Shown one piece after another: positions 14,272-14,772 of a DNA stretch of 14,772 nucleotides (positions are counted from its first letter, which is position 1; every line of letters begins with the position of its first letter). Position numbers and translations under genes: made by a program. The notes under the pieces were generated by a model. That model saw only the letters and a list, made by a program, of their open reading frames with translations. It made no database searches and was not told the DNA's origin. Source of the stretch: JBOFSR01 sp051651645 (GTDB taxonomy: Bacteria; Spirochaetota; Spirochaetia; Treponematales; Treponemataceae); the NCBI GenBank assembly GCA_051651645.1, contig JBOFSR010000069.1, positions 1 to 14,772 on the forward strand, in the 5' to 3' direction.

Positions 14272-14482
14272 CAAATGATTGAAAAGTTTAGTAAGTCTTG
14301 ACATCTTTTTCTGAAGTTTTCCTTTGGAAATGTCGAATGAATAAACCATACAATGTTGAAAAAACTCACGCAGGGTGATTCTTTCTTTTTTAGATAAAAT
14401 CGCTTGGGTTTATTAGCTTGATTAGTAATTCTCTTTTGAGAATACGAATATAGTGCATGTTTTGATTGTCAAAATATGTGAA
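14272..14482. other. rRNA leader, no gene seen
   Basis: No coding region or tRNA is visible. Small perfect inverted repeats occur at 14428-14443 (ATTCTC-TTTT-GAGAAT) and 14460-14474 (TTTTGA-TTG-TCAAAA). An isolated TTGACA at 14288-14293 lacks a matching -10. Confidence 0.4.
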
Positions 14483-14505
14483 ATTAAAAGCCTTGTGTTT
14501 TTAAT
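14483..14505 (+). promoter_or_regulatory. boxB-like stem-loop of the rRNA antitermination site
   Basis: ATTAAAA and TTTTAAT pair perfectly around a 9-base loop, ending two bases before the boxA sequence. This is the usual boxB-boxA order in rRNA leaders. Confidence 0.45.
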
Positions 14506-14507
14506 GT

Positions 14508-14520
14508 TGATCTTTGAAAC
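14508..14520 (+). promoter_or_regulatory. rRNA antitermination boxA
   Basis: TGATCTTTGAAAC resembles the bacterial rRNA boxA (TGCTCTTTGAAAA type), the RNA site for NusB-NusE that lets polymerase run through the untranslated rRNA operon. Its position about 195 bases before 16S is normal. Confidence 0.65.
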
Positions 14521-14543
14521 AAATAGGGAAGGGAAAGAAACGA

Positions 14544-14569
14544 ATTTTGTAAAGCTTGCTTTGCAAAAT
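14544..14569 (+). repeat. Stable 11-base-pair hairpin with CUUG tetraloop in the pre-16S leader
   Basis: ATTTTGTAAAG-CTTG-CTTTGCAAAAT pairs over 11 positions with a single G-U. The loop is of the G(CUUG)C type, an unusually stable tetraloop. It probably helps leader folding or 16S maturation. Confidence 0.55.
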
Positions 14570-14591
14570 AGTCAGCAGAAAAGTACTATTC

Positions 14592-14609
14592 GTAAAAGTT
14601 TACTTTTGC
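14592..14609 (+). repeat. Second leader hairpin
   Basis: GTAAAAG-TTTA-CTTTTGC, seven pairs with one wobble, downstream of the CUUG hairpin in the same leader. Confidence 0.35.
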
Positions 14610-14643
14610 AAATTAAGAATGTAAACGAGAGAAAAATCTTTCG

Positions 14644-14673
14644 TTAATTCCTTTAATTAATTGAAGGGGTTAA
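14644..14673 (+). repeat. Long wobble-rich hairpin upstream of 16S
   Basis: The two 15-base arms pair at every position when G-U is allowed (three wobbles), with about 12 pairs usable around a six-base loop. On the DNA of the opposite strand several pairs would be lost, so the pairing favours a structure in the rRNA leader. Confidence 0.45.
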
Positions 14674-14686
14674 ATATTGAAATGAA

Positions 14687-14709
14687 TCATTAGCCCTAGT
14701 GGCTTATGA
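14687..14709 (+). repeat. Hairpin immediately before the mature 16S end
   Basis: TCATTAGCC-CTAGT-GGCTTATGA pairs over nine positions with one T-T mismatch, ending four bases before the predicted mature 5' end of 16S. This is a likely processing landmark. Confidence 0.4.
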
Positions 14710-14713
14710 ATAA

Positions 14714-14772
14714 ATCATGGAGAGTTTGATCCTGGCTCAGAACGAACGCTGGCGGCGCGTCTTAAGCATGCA
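14714..14772 (+). rRNA. rrs: 16S ribosomal RNA, 5' end only
   Basis: AGAGTTTGATCCTGGCTCAG at 14721-14740 is the universal bacterial 16S opening (E. coli positions 8-27), which places mature base 1 near 14714. The following AACGAACGCTGGCGGCGCGT and CTTAAGCATGCA are of treponemal type. The gene continues past the window. Confidence 0.97.

Noticed and set aside
14139..14369. Minus-strand reading frame of 76 codons in the rRNA leader
   Set aside because: It overlaps the pseudogene end, the rRNA promoter and the leader hairpins, has no ribosome site and no protein-like pattern.
14453..14647. Plus-strand reading frame of 64 codons before 16S
   Set aside because: It runs through boxB, boxA and the CUUG hairpin, so it is untranslated rRNA leader.
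1..14772. CRISPR arrays, insertion sequences and tRNA genes
   Set aside because: No regularly spaced repeats, transposase motifs, terminal inverted repeats or cloverleaf sequences were seen on either strand.

Overview
The window comes from a low-GC spirochaete, almost certainly Treponema. The last ~59 bases are the 5' end of a 16S rRNA gene whose opening sequence is treponemal in type. A UPF0164/FadL-like outer-membrane protein, typical of treponemes, and a spirochaete-type short RpoZ agree with this. I would not name a species.

Layout: everything from base 1 to 10425 is on the minus strand. Bases 10426-10683 form a divergent control region. Everything after that is on the plus strand. Read in the direction of transcription, the minus-strand block starts with a four-gene operon at 10425-5502: a LicC/PntC-type cytidylyltransferase, a 2-aminoethylphosphonate (AEP)-type binding lipoprotein, its ABC ATPase, and a permease whose C-terminus carries a fused LicD-type phosphotransferase domain. 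Next come a CDP-glycerol glycerophosphotransferase-like membrane enzyme, a UPF0164 outer-membrane barrel with a TPR tail, a SIMPL (DUF541) periplasmic protein, and the N-terminal 593 residues of an M16C (PreP-like) zinc metallopeptidase that runs off the window. The plus strand holds rpoZ, miaA (without a normal start codon), a GH20 beta-N-acetylhexosaminidase, an unrecognised decayed gene, and a long structured rRNA leader (promoter, hairpins, boxA) ending in 16S.

The most interesting content is the four-gene operon. It reads as a complete route for taking up a small phosphonate (or a phosphocholine-like head group), activating it with CTP, and transferring it to a cell-surface acceptor. The transferase is built into the importer itself. 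No kinase is present, which fits AEP because a phosphonate needs none, and no AEP-degrading gene (phnW, phnX) is in the window. The neighbouring polymer-type phosphotransferase may work on the same envelope material. This is inference from family assignments and gene order; the substrate is untested.

Other points of note are: operator-like repeats in the divergent control region; three genes whose -10 boxes lie 5-7 bases from the ATG with no Shine-Dalgarno, suggesting leaderless mRNAs; miaA apparently starting at AUA and in frame with the upstream rpoZ TAG; and a pseudogene repairable with one base substitution and one deletion from a T run.
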